Shown: positions 19,130 through 27,998 of the stretch, piece after piece
How positions within the stretch are numbered: position 1 is the stretch's first letter
Layout: the number at the start of each line of letters is the position of its first letter
Assembly: GCF_000021305.1 (NCBI RefSeq)
Contig: NC_011772.1
Coordinates: 1,712,001-1,776,000, forward strand
DNA length: 64,000 nt
DNA from: Bacillus cereus G9842
Lineage (GTDB): Bacteria; Bacillota; Bacilli; Bacillales; Bacillaceae_G
Direction: 5' to 3'
Notes under the pieces: generated by a model
What the model was told of the DNA's origin: nothing
Seen by the model: only the letters and a program-made list of their open reading frames with translations
The model's database searches: none
Position numbers and translations under genes: made by a program

Positions 19130-19828
19130 ATGGAGAAAAATTCAATTTTAATTGTAGATGATGATCAAGATATTGTTCAATTTATAAAAGTGAATCTAAT
19201 GCAAGAAGGTTTTAAAGTTTTTAGTGCTCATAACGGAGAAGAGGCTTTAGAAATAATAAATAATAACAGTATTCAACTTGCTATTTTGGATATTATGATG
19301 CCTCAAATGGATGGTATAGAACTTTGTAGAAGGGTTAGAGAGAAACATAGTTTACCAATTATGTTTTTAAGCGCGAAATCATCGGATGTAGATAAGGTAA
19401 TTGGATTTAGTACTGGGGCAGATGATTATATTGTGAAGCCGTTCAGTACAATTGAATTTATCGCAAGAGTGAAAGCTCAATTAAGAAGGTATACATATTT
19501 CAACCAAAATGCTGTTCAAGTAATGGAAAAGAAAATAAATATTAGAGGTTTAGAAATAGATGAAGTGTCGAGAACAGTAATGTTATATGGAGAAACAATG
19601 AATCTTACGAAAACTGAATATGATATTTTGTACTTAATGGCCGCTGCAAAGAATCGTGTGTTCACTATTGAAGAAATATATGAGAGCGTTTGGAAAGAAA
19701 GAGCCTATGAAAGTAATAATACAGTAATGGTTCATATTGCAAGATTAAGAAATAAAATTGAAGAGAATCCAAAAGAGCCGAAGTTTATTCAAAATGTTTG
19801 GGGAGTCGGATATAAAATTGAAGATTAA
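19130..19828 (+). CDS. OmpR/VanR-type response regulator
   Basis: A 232-residue regulator. The receiver domain has the acidic pocket VDDDQD, the phospho-acceptor Asp54 in LAILDIMMPQMDG and the lysine in DDYIVKPF. The winged-helix C-terminal domain has TKTEYDILYLMA and NTVMVHIARLRNKIEENP, and ends in VWGVGYKIED. AAGAGG sits upstream of the ATG at 19130; an in-frame ATG 15 codons earlier lacks a site. Its stop overlaps the next gene, a histidine kinase, so the pair forms one system. The layout resembles VanR/VanS but the signal is unknown. Confidence 0.9.
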   Translation: MEKNSILIVDDDQDIVQFIKVNLMQEGFKVFSAHNGEEALEIINNNSIQLAILDIMMPQMDGIELCRRVREKHSLPIMFLSAKSSDVDKVIGFSTGADDYIVKPFSTIEFIARVKAQLRRYTYFNQNAVQVMEKKINIRGLEIDEVSRTVMLYGETMNLTKTEYDILYLMAAAKNRVFTIEEIYESVWKERAYESNNTVMVHIARLRNKIEENPKEPKFIQNVWGVGYKIED

Positions 19829-20894
19829 ATCATTACAAGGCATTAGAGCTAAGTTTTTTATTGCATTCATATGTAGCATTTTGTTAGCAACTGTAAGTAT
19901 AATAGCGTTTCAAATTGTAATTGGAAATATATATAGTCATGTTACTGCGTTAGAGGAAAAATATTCATTTTTATATTTTATAGTTTTTTTGATTTTTACT
20001 ACAACATACTTTGCATTTATGACAAAAACGATGATGAAAAGATTATCTCAAATTAATAAGAACGTGAAGAAAATAAGTGATGGTAATTTTGAAATACATA
20101 TACCTATTTCGAAAAGCGATGAGATTGGTGAACTAGCGGCAAATGTTAATAGAATGGCGAAAAGTTTAAAAGAGTCTATTGAGAATGAAAAAAAATCACA
20201 GGAAATGAAAAATGAAATGATTAGTAATATTTCTCATGACTTACGAACGCCAGTAACATCTTTAATAGGTTATGCGGACCTGTTAGGAAATAAACTTCAT
20301 TCAAATGGAGAAGAATGTGAAGAGTATGTAAGTATATTAAAGCGAAAAAGTTATGAATTAAAAAATCAAGTAGATGATTTATTAGAATACTGTCAAATAA
20401 ATTATAGAGAGATTGAATTACATAAAGATGAAATAGATATGAAAGCATTAATTGAACAAATCATGATTGACTTTGTACCACAATTAGATGATGCCAATAT
20501 GAGCTTTTATATTAAAAGTGATGAAGTGCTACATGTAGAAGTTGATGTGGCACTTATAGTGAGACTATTTGAAAATGTAATAGGTAATAGTATTATGTAT
20601 GGAAAAGATGGAAAGGAAATTGCAATTGGAATTTCCAATAAAACAATGAATGTTGAAGTAGAAATTAAAAATTTTGGAAAATGCATTCCGAAAGAGGACC
20701 TTCCTTACGTTTTTGAGAAATTTTATCGTAGTGAAAAATCACGTAGCTCTCATACGGGTGGGAAAGGAATAGGACTTGCAATTTCGAAAAGTATAGCACA
20801 GCTCCATCAAGGGGATATAACTGTACGTAGTAACGATAAAGAAACAGTTTTTACTGTAAAATTACCGCAGTATAAAAAAGTAAGAAAGTCGTAA
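19818..20894 (+). CDS. sensor histidine kinase partner of the preceding regulator
   Basis: Membrane kinase of about 358 residues. Two hydrophobic segments (roughly residues 10-32 and 45-68) enclose only a very short outer loop, then a HAMP-like linker, a HisKA domain with His140 in NISHDLRTPVTSLIGY, and an HATPase domain with the N box FENVIGNSIMYG and the G box GGKGIGLAIS. The start is uncertain: the TTG at 19818 has GGGGAG 12 bases upstream and fits family proteins, while the ATG at 19794 has no site but would add 8 residues. With so small an outer domain it probably senses within the membrane. Confidence 0.85.
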   Translation: MKIKSLQGIRAKFFIAFICSILLATVSIIAFQIVIGNIYSHVTALEEKYSFLYFIVFLIFTTTYFAFMTKTMMKRLSQINKNVKKISDGNFEIHIPISKSDEIGELAANVNRMAKSLKESIENEKKSQEMKNEMISNISHDLRTPVTSLIGYADLLGNKLHSNGEECEEYVSILKRKSYELKNQVDDLLEYCQINYREIELHKDEIDMKALIEQIMIDFVPQLDDANMSFYIKSDEVLHVEVDVALIVRLFENVIGNSIMYGKDGKEIAIGISNKTMNVEVEIKNFGKCIPKEDLPYVFEKFYRSEKSRSSHTGGKGIGLAISKSIAQLHQGDITVRSNDKETVFTVKLPQYKKVRKS

Positions 20895-20965
20895 GTATTT
20901 CTTTCATATGTCGTAATTTTTACTTTGTATCATTGAGAAAAAGGATATGAGAGTAGGGATACGAC

Positions 20966-21826
20966 ATGTGGAAGAAATTTTTATTAGTAATTATAGTTCC
21001 TTTTTTAATTATAAGTTGGAGTTTAATTTATGTAGCTAATGGTGTTACATCAGTCTTTGTTTGGTGGTGTATACAGGCTTTTAGTGTAATTTCAGTTTTT
21101 CTCTTAATAGGATCAGTAATAATGTTTTTTTTGAACGGCATTTTTAGAAAGCGGATAGATAGAACGCTACTTTTAATTATTCTGTTTTCTATCATTGGAG
21201 CTTGGCCTGTCGGTTGGTTTGCTAATATAGGTAGAATTGCTTATCCAGCAGATATACAATCGATGGGTCCTAAAGCAGTAGTTCGTGTTCCTTTGAATGA
21301 ACGAGCATTGATAGGTTGGGGCGGTGATCGGTTAGAAACGAACTATCACGTTATAAAACCAAATGAAAGGTGGGCATATGATATCCTTATGCCGCCTGCT
21401 GAAGTGAAAAGTAGTATGTTAGAGGATTATGGAATATATGGAGCAGAAGTAATGGCACCAGCTTCTGGAACAGTTGTATCTATTAATAATGATGAAAAAG
21501 ATGTAGTTCCAGGAGAGGATGATTTTCAGTCGATGGCGGGGAATCATATTTATTTACGACTAGATGAATCAGGGACATTTTTGCTTCTTGCCCATTTAAA
21601 GAAAGGCTCAATTAAAGTGAGGGAAGACCAACATGTAAATGAAGGAGAGGTTCTTGCTCAAGTCGGTAACTCCGGAAGTTCAAGTGAGCCGCATTTACAT
21701 ATTCATCATCAAAGGCAGGATCCGTCCAAAGTAAATATGTTTTTTGCGGAAGGATTGCCACTTTACTTTCGAACTGAAAATGGTGTCATGATGCCGGAAA
21801 GAGGGACATACATAAGTGGTAAGTAG
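20966..21826 (+). CDS. membrane-anchored M23-family metallopeptidase-like protein
   Basis: A 286-residue protein with three N-terminal membrane helices (about 5-25, 32-55, 65-85) followed by an outer LytM/M23 domain. It has NERWAYDILMPP (zinc aspartate), the APASGTVVSIN barrel start, HLKKGSIKV and the GNSGSSSEPHLHIHHQ motif with the HxH pair. The first motif histidine of classic LytM is replaced by tyrosine, as in some M23 subfamilies. It begins 71 bases after the kinase gene with no terminator between, so it may belong to the same operon and be its target. Likely role: cell wall peptide cleavage. Confidence 0.82.
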   Translation: MWKKFLLVIIVPFLIISWSLIYVANGVTSVFVWWCIQAFSVISVFLLIGSVIMFFLNGIFRKRIDRTLLLIILFSIIGAWPVGWFANIGRIAYPADIQSMGPKAVVRVPLNERALIGWGGDRLETNYHVIKPNERWAYDILMPPAEVKSSMLEDYGIYGAEVMAPASGTVVSINNDEKDVVPGEDDFQSMAGNHIYLRLDESGTFLLLAHLKKGSIKVREDQHVNEGEVLAQVGNSGSSSEPHLHIHHQRQDPSKVNMFFAEGLPLYFRTENGVMMPERGTYISGK

Positions 21827-21845
21827 AAGAAAATCATTTCATCCA

Positions 21846-21885
21846 AAAAGGGTATTCCAAATTAAAATTGGAATACCCTTTTTTC
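21846..21885. terminator. bidirectional terminator between M23 gene and mntH
   Basis: AAAAAGGGTATTCCAA pairs with TTGGAATACCCTTTTTT; AT-rich loop. Serves both converging genes. Confidence 0.9.
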
Positions 21886-21886
21886 A

Positions 21887-23182
21887 TTACCCTACAAACG
21901 TTTGATACAGTAAGAAAATATTTAAAATGATAACGAGTGCTGCAATTATCCATGCGATAAATGTTGTTATACGGTGGTTAACGAGTGCACCCATAATCTT
22001 TTTATTACTTGTAAACATAATAAGTGGCACTAGTGCAAATGCAATACCAAATGATAAGACAACTTGACTCATAACGAGAGCGTAAGTTGGATTTACACCT
22101 AAAGCGATAATAACTAGTGGTGGAATCATTGTAATAAATCGACGTAAATATAACGGAATATGCATGCGAATGAATCCTTGCATAATAATATCACCTGACA
22201 TTGTACCGACAGAAGAGCTTGATAAACCTGCTGATAAAAGTCCAATCCCAAATAATGCAGCCGATACAGGACCTACTAAGTTGGTAAATTGAGTGTAAGC
22301 AACATCTAAATCTTCAACGTGCATACCGTTTTTAAAGAATAGTGCAGCTGCTACAATTAACATACTTGCATTAATTGCTCCAGCGATAACCATTGCAATA
22401 ATAATATCGATAAATTCGAAACGAAAAATCTTTTTCTTTTGTTCGTCAGTTGTTCCAACCACGCGGCGTTGTGTTAATGCAGAATGCAAGTATATTGCAT
22501 GCGGCATAACTGTCGCACCTAAAATCCCTGCTGCAAGTAATATACTGTCTACACCTTGGAATTTCGGAATAAATAGTCCTGAAAGAAGGGGACTTAATTC
22601 TGGTTTTGCATAAAAAACTTGGATCCCAAATGCTATTACTACAATAAAGATCATCCCTGTAATAATAGCTTCTAGTGAGCGAAATCCTCTGCGTTGAAAC
22701 TCAAGAATAATAAATGATCCGACTGCTGTAATTAAAGCAGCTGGTAACATAGGTATTCCAAATAATAAATACAATCCGAGTGCTGCCCCGATAAATTCAG
22801 CTAAATCTGTAGCCATAATAACGAGTTCACCTTGTATCCATAAGCCGATAGACACAGGCTTTGGAAAGTTTTCACGAGCTATTTCGGGTAAATTGTTTCC
22901 TGTAGCAATTCCTAATTTAGCCGATAAAGTTTGGATTAATACAGCCATTAAGTTAGAAGCGAATATAACCCATAATAGTAAATATCCATATTGTGAACCA
23001 GCTGCGATATTTGTAGCAAAGTTGCCAGGATCAATATAAGCAACGGACGCGATAAAAGCGGGCCCTAAAAATGGTAACAGTCTTTTCCAGCCTTTTGTTT
23101 CTCCACTTAAAGCTAAGTGAGCTGATTGTACAGTTGTACTTTCAGAAGGGAGATGTTCATCTTTTGTTATATCTTTATTCAT
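21887..23182 (-). CDS. mntH: Nramp-family manganese (divalent metal) transporter
   Basis: Proton-coupled importer of Mn(II) and related ions; 431 residues with eleven to twelve membrane helices. The helix 1 metal-binding motif DPGNFATNIAAGS and the helix 6 motif VMPHAIYLHSAL are intact. AAAGGGGAAAAC precedes the ATG. An MntR operator and a strong promoter lie upstream (separate entries), so repression by manganese through MntR is expected. The gene converges on the M23 peptidase gene at a shared terminator. Confidence 0.93.
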   Translation of the reverse strand: MNKDITKDEHLPSESTTVQSAHLALSGETKGWKRLLPFLGPAFIASVAYIDPGNFATNIAAGSQYGYLLLWVIFASNLMAVLIQTLSAKLGIATGNNLPEIARENFPKPVSIGLWIQGELVIMATDLAEFIGAALGLYLLFGIPMLPAALITAVGSFIILEFQRRGFRSLEAIITGMIFIVVIAFGIQVFYAKPELSPLLSGLFIPKFQGVDSILLAAGILGATVMPHAIYLHSALTQRRVVGTTDEQKKKIFRFEFIDIIIAMVIAGAINASMLIVAAALFFKNGMHVEDLDVAYTQFTNLVGPVSAALFGIGLLSAGLSSSSVGTMSGDIIMQGFIRMHIPLYLRRFITMIPPLVIIALGVNPTYALVMSQVVLSFGIAFALVPLIMFTSNKKIMGALVNHRITTFIAWIIAALVIILNIFLLYQTFVG

Positions 23183-23220
23183 AGTAGTTTTCCCCTTTAA
23201 AATGTTAACTTGATGAAATT

Positions 23221-23249
23221 ATTGTATTTATTCTTACTCATTATGTCAA
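23221..23249 (-). promoter_or_regulatory. sigma-A promoter of mntH
   Basis: On the minus strand, TTGACA (23249-23244) and TACAAT (23226-23221) are separated by 17 bases, a near-consensus SigA promoter about 40 bases ahead of the mntH start codon. Confidence 0.75.
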
Positions 23250-23292
23250 TACATTTAAATATGTTATGTGATAATTTCATTTGAACACGAAA

Positions 23293-23308
23293 GTTTCCTT
23301 AATGCAAA
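23293..23308 (-). promoter_or_regulatory. MntR operator upstream of mntH
   Basis: Read on the minus strand the site is TTTGCATTAAGGAAAC, one base from the B. subtilis MntR consensus as I remember it. It lies 44 bases upstream of the TTGACA promoter rather than over it. However, a TATAAT (23313-23308, minus strand) abuts the box, so a second, directly repressed start may exist there with a poor -35. Confidence 0.8.
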
Positions 23309-23489
23309 TTATATGCCTTTATGCAATGGATGGTGTGATAATGTAAAATGAATTGGGAGTTTATGGTGTGATGACATGGGGAAACATAGTGAATTAAAGG
23401 GCTGTTTTTGAAATTTATGTGAACATAAAGCCGATAATACAGCATATTAATTGATGGAATTGCATTTGTATGATATATAATATATTGGG

Positions 23490-23540
23490 ATTACAACATA
23501 ACCATAGTGTTTTGATGTGTAATCTTGTTTTTTTATTTTT
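23490..23540 (+). other. hairpin with T-tract in the mntH-trhO intergenic region
   Basis: GATTACAACAT and ATGTGTAATC can pair with one bulge and are followed by a T-rich run (TTGTTTTTTTATTTTTG). It resembles a weak terminator. The 478-base gap between mntH and trhO otherwise holds only the mntH control region and AT-rich sequence in which I see no gene. The hairpin could end a short leader or untranslated RNA. Confidence 0.4.
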
Positions 23541-23661
23541 GTTAACTGATAGAAAATAGTATAAAGAAAAGAAAATGGGATTCATTTTCTTATTATATAT
23601 GTTTTGATATGAACGTTAACTTATACATGATTTTAAAAATTAGATAGGTGGTAGAAATACA

Positions 23662-24621
23662 TTGGCAACTACAAAACCATACAGAGTATTACTATATTAC
23701 ATGTACACAACAATTGAAAATCCAGAAGAATTCGCGGCAGAGCATTTAGAATTTTGTAATTCACTTGAATTAAAAGGAAGAATTCTTGTAGCAAAAGAAG
23801 GTATTAACGGAACTTGTTCTGGAACTGTAGAGCAAACAGAAAAATACATGGAAGCAATGAACAATGATCCACGTTTTGATGGTATCGTATTTAAAATAGA
23901 TGAAGAAGAAGGGCATGCATTCAAGAAAATGCACGTACGTCCTCGTCCAGAATTAGTTACACTTCGTCTAGAAGATGACATTAACCCACACGAAATAACT
24001 GGGAAGTATTTAGAGCCAAAAGATTTTTATGAGGCAATGAAACAAGAAGATACAGTTATCATTGATGCACGAAATGATTATGAATTTGATTTAGGACACT
24101 TCAAAGGTGCGATTAAACCTGATATTGAATCATTCCGTGAATTACCAGATTGGATTAGAGAAAACAAAGAAACACTTGAAGGTAAAAAGATTTTAACTTA
24201 TTGTACAGGCGGAATTCGTTGTGAGAAATTCTCAGGTTGGTTAGTTCGTGAAGGTTATGAAGATGTAAGTCAGCTTCACGGCGGAATTGTAACGTACGGA
24301 AAAGACCCAGAAGTACAAGGTGAGCTTTGGGATGGACAATGTTACGTGTTTGATGAGCGTATCGCTGTACCAGTAAATCAAAAAGAACATGTTATCGTTG
24401 GTAAAGACCACTTTACAGGTGAACCATGTGAGCGCTATGTAAACTGTTCAAATCCAGAATGTAATAAGAAAATTTTATGTTCTGAAGAAAACGAAGCGAA
24501 ATATTTACGTGCATGTTCTCATAAATGTCGTGTAAGTCCACGTAACCGCTACGTAATACAACATGAATTAACGGAAGAGCAAGTAGCTGCTGCATTAGAG
24601 AAAATCGAAGCAGGGAAGTAA
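23662..24621 (+). CDS. trhO: tRNA uridine(34) hydroxylase, rhodanese family (TrhO, UPF0176)
   Basis: Forms 5-hydroxyuridine at tRNA wobble position 34, an oxygen-dependent step before cmo5U/mcmo5U or mo5U. The 319 residues contain an N-terminal acylphosphatase-like region, a rhodanese domain with CTGGIRC (Cys181 and Cys187), and a C-terminal segment with paired cysteines ([19 protein letters not shown], then CSHKC) that may bind zinc. The start is TTG; TAGGTGG lies about a dozen bases upstream and no nearby ATG fits. Single-gene unit ended by a hairpin. Confidence 0.92.
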   Translation: MATTKPYRVLLYYMYTTIENPEEFAAEHLEFCNSLELKGRILVAKEGINGTCSGTVEQTEKYMEAMNNDPRFDGIVFKIDEEEGHAFKKMHVRPRPELVTLRLEDDINPHEITGKYLEPKDFYEAMKQEDTVIIDARNDYEFDLGHFKGAIKPDIESFRELPDWIRENKETLEGKKILTYCTGGIRCEKFSGWLVREGYEDVSQLHGGIVTYGKDPEVQGELWDGQCYVFDERIAVPVNQKEHVIVGKDHFTGEPCERYVNCSNPECNKKILCSEENEAKYLRACSHKCRVSPRNRYVIQHELTEEQVAAALEKIEAGK

Positions 24622-24637
24622 GCTGAATTCGTATAAT

Positions 24638-24677
24638 AAAAAGGTACTCCAAGCTTTATTTTGGAGTACCTTTTTTG
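24638..24677. terminator. terminator after trhO
   Basis: AAAAAGGTACTCCAA pairs with TTGGAGTACCTTTTTT over an AT loop. Confidence 0.9.
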
Positions 24678-24778
24678 TTATACGGTTCTGTCATTTGTCG
24701 GTAATTCGATATATTTGAAAAATCGCTGATAAAAATTTCATTTACTGCAGCATACCACATATTTGGAAATAACCTTCT

Positions 24779-26254
24779 TTAATTTTTATCCTCTTTTTCT
24801 TTTACAGCAGACAGTACAGTTTGTTTTACCCATGCTTTTCTTCTTTTGTGCTGCACAGCCCATTGGTATAACCCTTGAGCCCCTAAAATAAGTGAAATGA
24901 CAATGCCGCTAATCGCAATTAATAGAGCGAAAAATTCAAGAGGTGACGATATTTTGTTTGAATCGGTGTTTCTTAGAAGATCGATCATAGTAAACCCTAA
25001 CATTTGGCCTACTACAGAGTAGAGCGTTAAAATTAATAATAAGAGACTATCTTTTTTTGAGGCGACATTTTCTTGATATTTAAACAAACTATCAAGATTT
25101 TGTTTCGCGTTCGAGTATAAAACCTCAATATTAAAAAGTTTTCTTAAGCGGAAGAAAATATCTTCACTTTGTGATTGAGATACTAATTCTAAAGAAAAAT
25201 AATTAGCAGTGAACGAATTAATCGAATAAATTAATTTCTCTATTTCATTAGTATCTTGTTCAATATTTAGCTCAGCATAGGCGTTTGCCATTTTTAATAA
25301 AACAATTTTATGGAATAGGTTTAATAATAAAGCGTAATAAAATTCTCCGTACATTTGACTAGCAAGTTTATCGATTTCGCGTTCTCCTTCATTTGTTACA
25401 CATGTAAAAATATGTTCTTCCATAATGAAATAACGATTTGGAGCCCATCTCTGGTAAGCGTGTTTTTTTAAATAGTTATGAATGTAAGGAAGGTTACTTG
25501 CACTCACATATGGCTTACCATCACTTGTTAATCCGGAAAGACTGGAAGTACGATAAACATCCACTTCATTAAGTTCCATACCTTCTTTTAGTGACAATAA
25601 AGTTTGGACGTACATTCTCTGGTCTTCAAAGAAAGGGAAGGTTTGAAAGTATGAACTTCTTAATCTCTTCTTTTCAAAGAAATCAGTTACGCCATGAAAT
25701 AAATAACCAAAAATGAATTTCTCAACTTGGGAATACTTTTTTCCGTTACATTCAATACAAATAGACTCATTTGTATCAGTTTTAGTTTCAAGTACACGGA
25801 AGCGATCTGCGAATTCGATTGCTTCAGATAAAGTCATGTTTGGAGCAGTGTTTACTTCTGTTCGAATTGTTAAGAAGCCAAGTTCATAAGGACAAAGTGT
25901 TACATCAATAGAGTGTATCTTGAATGGAATTGAAATAAGGTTTGTTGTTAAATGTCCAGTTAAGTTAAGATCTTTTGAATAACGTTGCAAGCCCTTTTGA
26001 TGCTCTGAGTGAGGAAAGAGAATTTTATTTGTAAATGAAAGATAGTATGCTTCCATATTTTGATGTGAAACTTTAAACTCCCCATAATATGTATTTTCAT
26101 CATCGAGATGATCGAGCCGAAAAGGACGAAAATCGTTTTTTTGTAAGAAAGGGAACATATTTTGTTCATATCCAGTTTTAAACGAAAACGGGAATATAAA
26201 TTGGAATATAGCTGTTGCTACACCTTTTTCCTCAATTGTTTGTATTGCCTCCAT
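24779..26254 (-). CDS. large membrane protein of unknown function (CorA-like topology)
   Basis: A 491-residue protein I do not recognise. About 400 soluble, mixed residues, with a Cys pair SICIECNGKK near 170, are followed by a predicted helical stretch (IEVLYSNAKQNLDSLFKYQEN) and two membrane helices near the end (about 408-430 and 445-467), then a short basic tail. Large cytoplasmic domain, long helix and two terminal membrane helices recall CorA channels, but the GMN motif is missing. GGAAAGGA precedes the ATG. It stands alone between a terminator and a divergent reductase. Confidence 0.7.
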   Translation of the reverse strand: MEAIQTIEEKGVATAIFQFIFPFSFKTGYEQNMFPFLQKNDFRPFRLDHLDDENTYYGEFKVSHQNMEAYYLSFTNKILFPHSEHQKGLQRYSKDLNLTGHLTTNLISIPFKIHSIDVTLCPYELGFLTIRTEVNTAPNMTLSEAIEFADRFRVLETKTDTNESICIECNGKKYSQVEKFIFGYLFHGVTDFFEKKRLRSSYFQTFPFFEDQRMYVQTLLSLKEGMELNEVDVYRTSSLSGLTSDGKPYVSASNLPYIHNYLKKHAYQRWAPNRYFIMEEHIFTCVTNEGEREIDKLASQMYGEFYYALLLNLFHKIVLLKMANAYAELNIEQDTNEIEKLIYSINSFTANYFSLELVSQSQSEDIFFRLRKLFNIEVLYSNAKQNLDSLFKYQENVASKKDSLLLLILTLYSVVGQMLGFTMIDLLRNTDSNKISSPLEFFALLIAISGIVISLILGAQGLYQWAVQHKRRKAWVKQTVLSAVKEKEDKN

Positions 26255-26429
26255 CTACATTGTTTCCTTTCCATATATGCTATAGAAACAACATGCCCAA
26301 ATTTATTTGAAAATAACCACTGTTTTATACTCAATTGAGAGTGAAAATTCAGCTTATTTAGCAGAGGACATGTATAATGTTATGTATACTAAAAGTTGTA
26401 AAATTGTATTTTGAAAAGGGGGATGCTGT

Positions 26430-27374
26430 ATGCGGATTTTAGTATTAGGCGCTGGTGGAGTCGGAGGGTTTTTTGGTGGCAGATTAGTCGAAAAGGGAGA
26501 AGATGTTACATTTCTTGTTCGTAGTAAACGGAAAAAACAATTAGAGGAAAGAGGACTTGTAATCCGAAGTGTTAACGGGGATTTTTCCTTCCAACCGAAA
26601 TTAATAACGAAAGAAGAGAGAACTTCTCCATTTGATGTCATTTTATTTTCAACAAAAGCGTATCACTTAAACGAGGCTATTCAAGATTTGAAGCCGTTTG
26701 TTGGCGAAAATACTGTAATCATTCCATTGTTAAATGGTATCGCTCATTTATCACTACTACAAAAAGAATTCGGCGAAGAAAAAGTAATTGGCGGTTTATG
26801 CTTTATCGAGACGACGTTAAACGATCAAGGAGAAATTGTACAAACTAGTGCTGCCAACAGACTTGTGTTTGGAGAAATTAAGTCTCAAAATTCAGAGAGA
26901 GTAAAGCATATTTCTAAAGCATTTGCAGGTACGAAGTCTAGTTTTGTTTTAAGTGAAAATATTACGCAAGATATGTGGCATAAATATTTATTTATTACTG
27001 TAATGTCAGGTGTGACAACGTTAATGCGTGCACCAATTGGACCAATTCGTGAAAGTGAAGGCGGCCGTGATTTTATCCGTAATGTGTTTGAGGAATCTGT
27101 ACAAATCATGAGAGTATTAGGAGCTCCAGTAAAGGAAAATATTGCCCAGGAACATATGAAAACGATTGATAAAATTTCGTATGATATGAAGTCATCGATG
27201 CAGCGTGATATGGAAAAGGGTTCATTTATTGAAGGGAAGCACTTGCAAGGATATTTACTGGATGTAGCAGAGAAATTTTCTATAGCGGCACCATTATTAG
27301 GAACTATATATCAAAATTTAAAGGTGTATGAAGAGATGACCTTTAACAAATCTGTAATAGAATTAGATGTATGA
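26430..27374 (+). CDS. ketopantoate reductase family protein (PanE/ApbA-like)
   Basis: A 314-residue NADPH-dependent reductase family member. The N-terminal Rossmann motif LGAGGVGGFFGGRL is clear, as are the KAYHLNEAIQDLKPF active-site lysine region and the C-terminal helix pair ending in AAPLLGTIYQNLK. The known activity of the family is ketopantoate to pantoate in coenzyme A synthesis. B. cereus group genomes usually hold more than one paralogue, and no other pan genes are near, so the substrate is uncertain and I give no symbol. GGGGGATG precedes the ATG. Confidence 0.85.
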   Translation: MRILVLGAGGVGGFFGGRLVEKGEDVTFLVRSKRKKQLEERGLVIRSVNGDFSFQPKLITKEERTSPFDVILFSTKAYHLNEAIQDLKPFVGENTVIIPLLNGIAHLSLLQKEFGEEKVIGGLCFIETTLNDQGEIVQTSAANRLVFGEIKSQNSERVKHISKAFAGTKSSFVLSENITQDMWHKYLFITVMSGVTTLMRAPIGPIRESEGGRDFIRNVFEESVQIMRVLGAPVKENIAQEHMKTIDKISYDMKSSMQRDMEKGSFIEGKHLQGYLLDVAEKFSIAAPLLGTIYQNLKVYEEMTFNKSVIELDV

Positions 27375-27380
27375 AAAAAT

Positions 27381-27428
27381 AAAAAAGATAGCAATATATA
27401 AGTGTATTGCTATCTTTTTTATTTTTTT
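27381..27428. terminator. terminator after the PanE-like gene
   Basis: AAAAAAGATAGCAATA and TATTGCTATCTTTTTT form a symmetric stem, with a further T run behind it. Confidence 0.92.
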
Positions 27429-27438
27429 GTATGACAAA

Positions 27439-27567
27439 TCATTTATTTCTTTTCGTTCTATCTGTCAAATTTATTTCCTGTTCACGTTTACCATATAACT
27501 GATTAATTTCATTTGCTACTGCATCTAAATATGAATCGGAAAAAATAGGCTTCTTTTCTTTAGACAT
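27439..27567 (-). CDS. small hydrophilic protein, 42 residues
   Basis: An ATG behind GGAGACCCAT opens a 42-codon frame (starts MSKEKKPIFSDSYLDAVANE, ends in a basic TDRTKRNK tail). The strong ribosome site, the clean stop next to a terminator usable from this strand, and protein-like composition support a real gene. It has no membrane segment and no family I know. It lies head-to-head with the kimA riboswitch leader, about 120 bases from that promoter. Confidence 0.6.
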   Translation of the reverse strand: MSKEKKPIFSDSYLDAVANEINQLYGKREQEINLTDRTKRNK

Positions 27568-27689
27568 ATGGGTCTCCTTTGTGGATTTTTTAGTATTCAT
27601 TATGTATATTTCTCAGCGGATTATGCGCAATCATTTTAATTTTTTTCTTATTAAAAATTTTTGTTTACTTTTTGAAAATAAAGGAGTAT

Positions 27690-27870
27690 TATAATCCACA
27701 GTTTCAATTTTCTAAATCGCTGAAACCGCATGGTACGGGGGACCCGTTTTTACGGATTAGTACATAATCCGATGGGGTGAATCCTTGAAAAAGGTAGGGC
27801 TACTCATAGGCCCGAATCCGACAGCTAACCTCGTAAGCGTTATATTGAGAAGGAAGGTGGAGCTTGTGCG
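27690..27870 (+). promoter_or_regulatory. cyclic di-AMP riboswitch (ydaO/yuaA class) upstream of kimA
   Basis: A TATAAT (27690-27695) precedes a leader with the hallmark conserved pieces of the ydaO/yuaA aptamer: ACGGGGGACCCG, GATGGGGTGAATCC, AGGGCTACTC, then GGCCCGAATCCGACAGCTAA followed by CCTCGTAAGCG. In this class c-di-AMP binding favours termination, turning off potassium uptake genes. The downstream terminator at 27882 and the KimA gene fit exactly. The aptamer proper is about 27712-27865. Confidence 0.93.
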
Positions 27871-27881
27871 ACAAAAAAAAT

Positions 27882-27927
27882 AATGTCTACAAGTCTATTT
27901 CGCTATGGCTTGTAGACATTTTTTGTT
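27882..27927 (+). terminator. riboswitch expression-platform terminator
   Basis: AATGTCTACAAG pairs with CTTGTAGACATT and is followed by TTTTTG. It sits between the aptamer and kimA, where a c-di-AMP OFF switch places its terminator. Confidence 0.88.
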
Positions 27928-27998
27928 TTCTGAAGAAATAGTTTACTGGCTGTAACAAGCAGAAAAGTTCGTACAAAATTATTGGAGAGTGGACAGCA

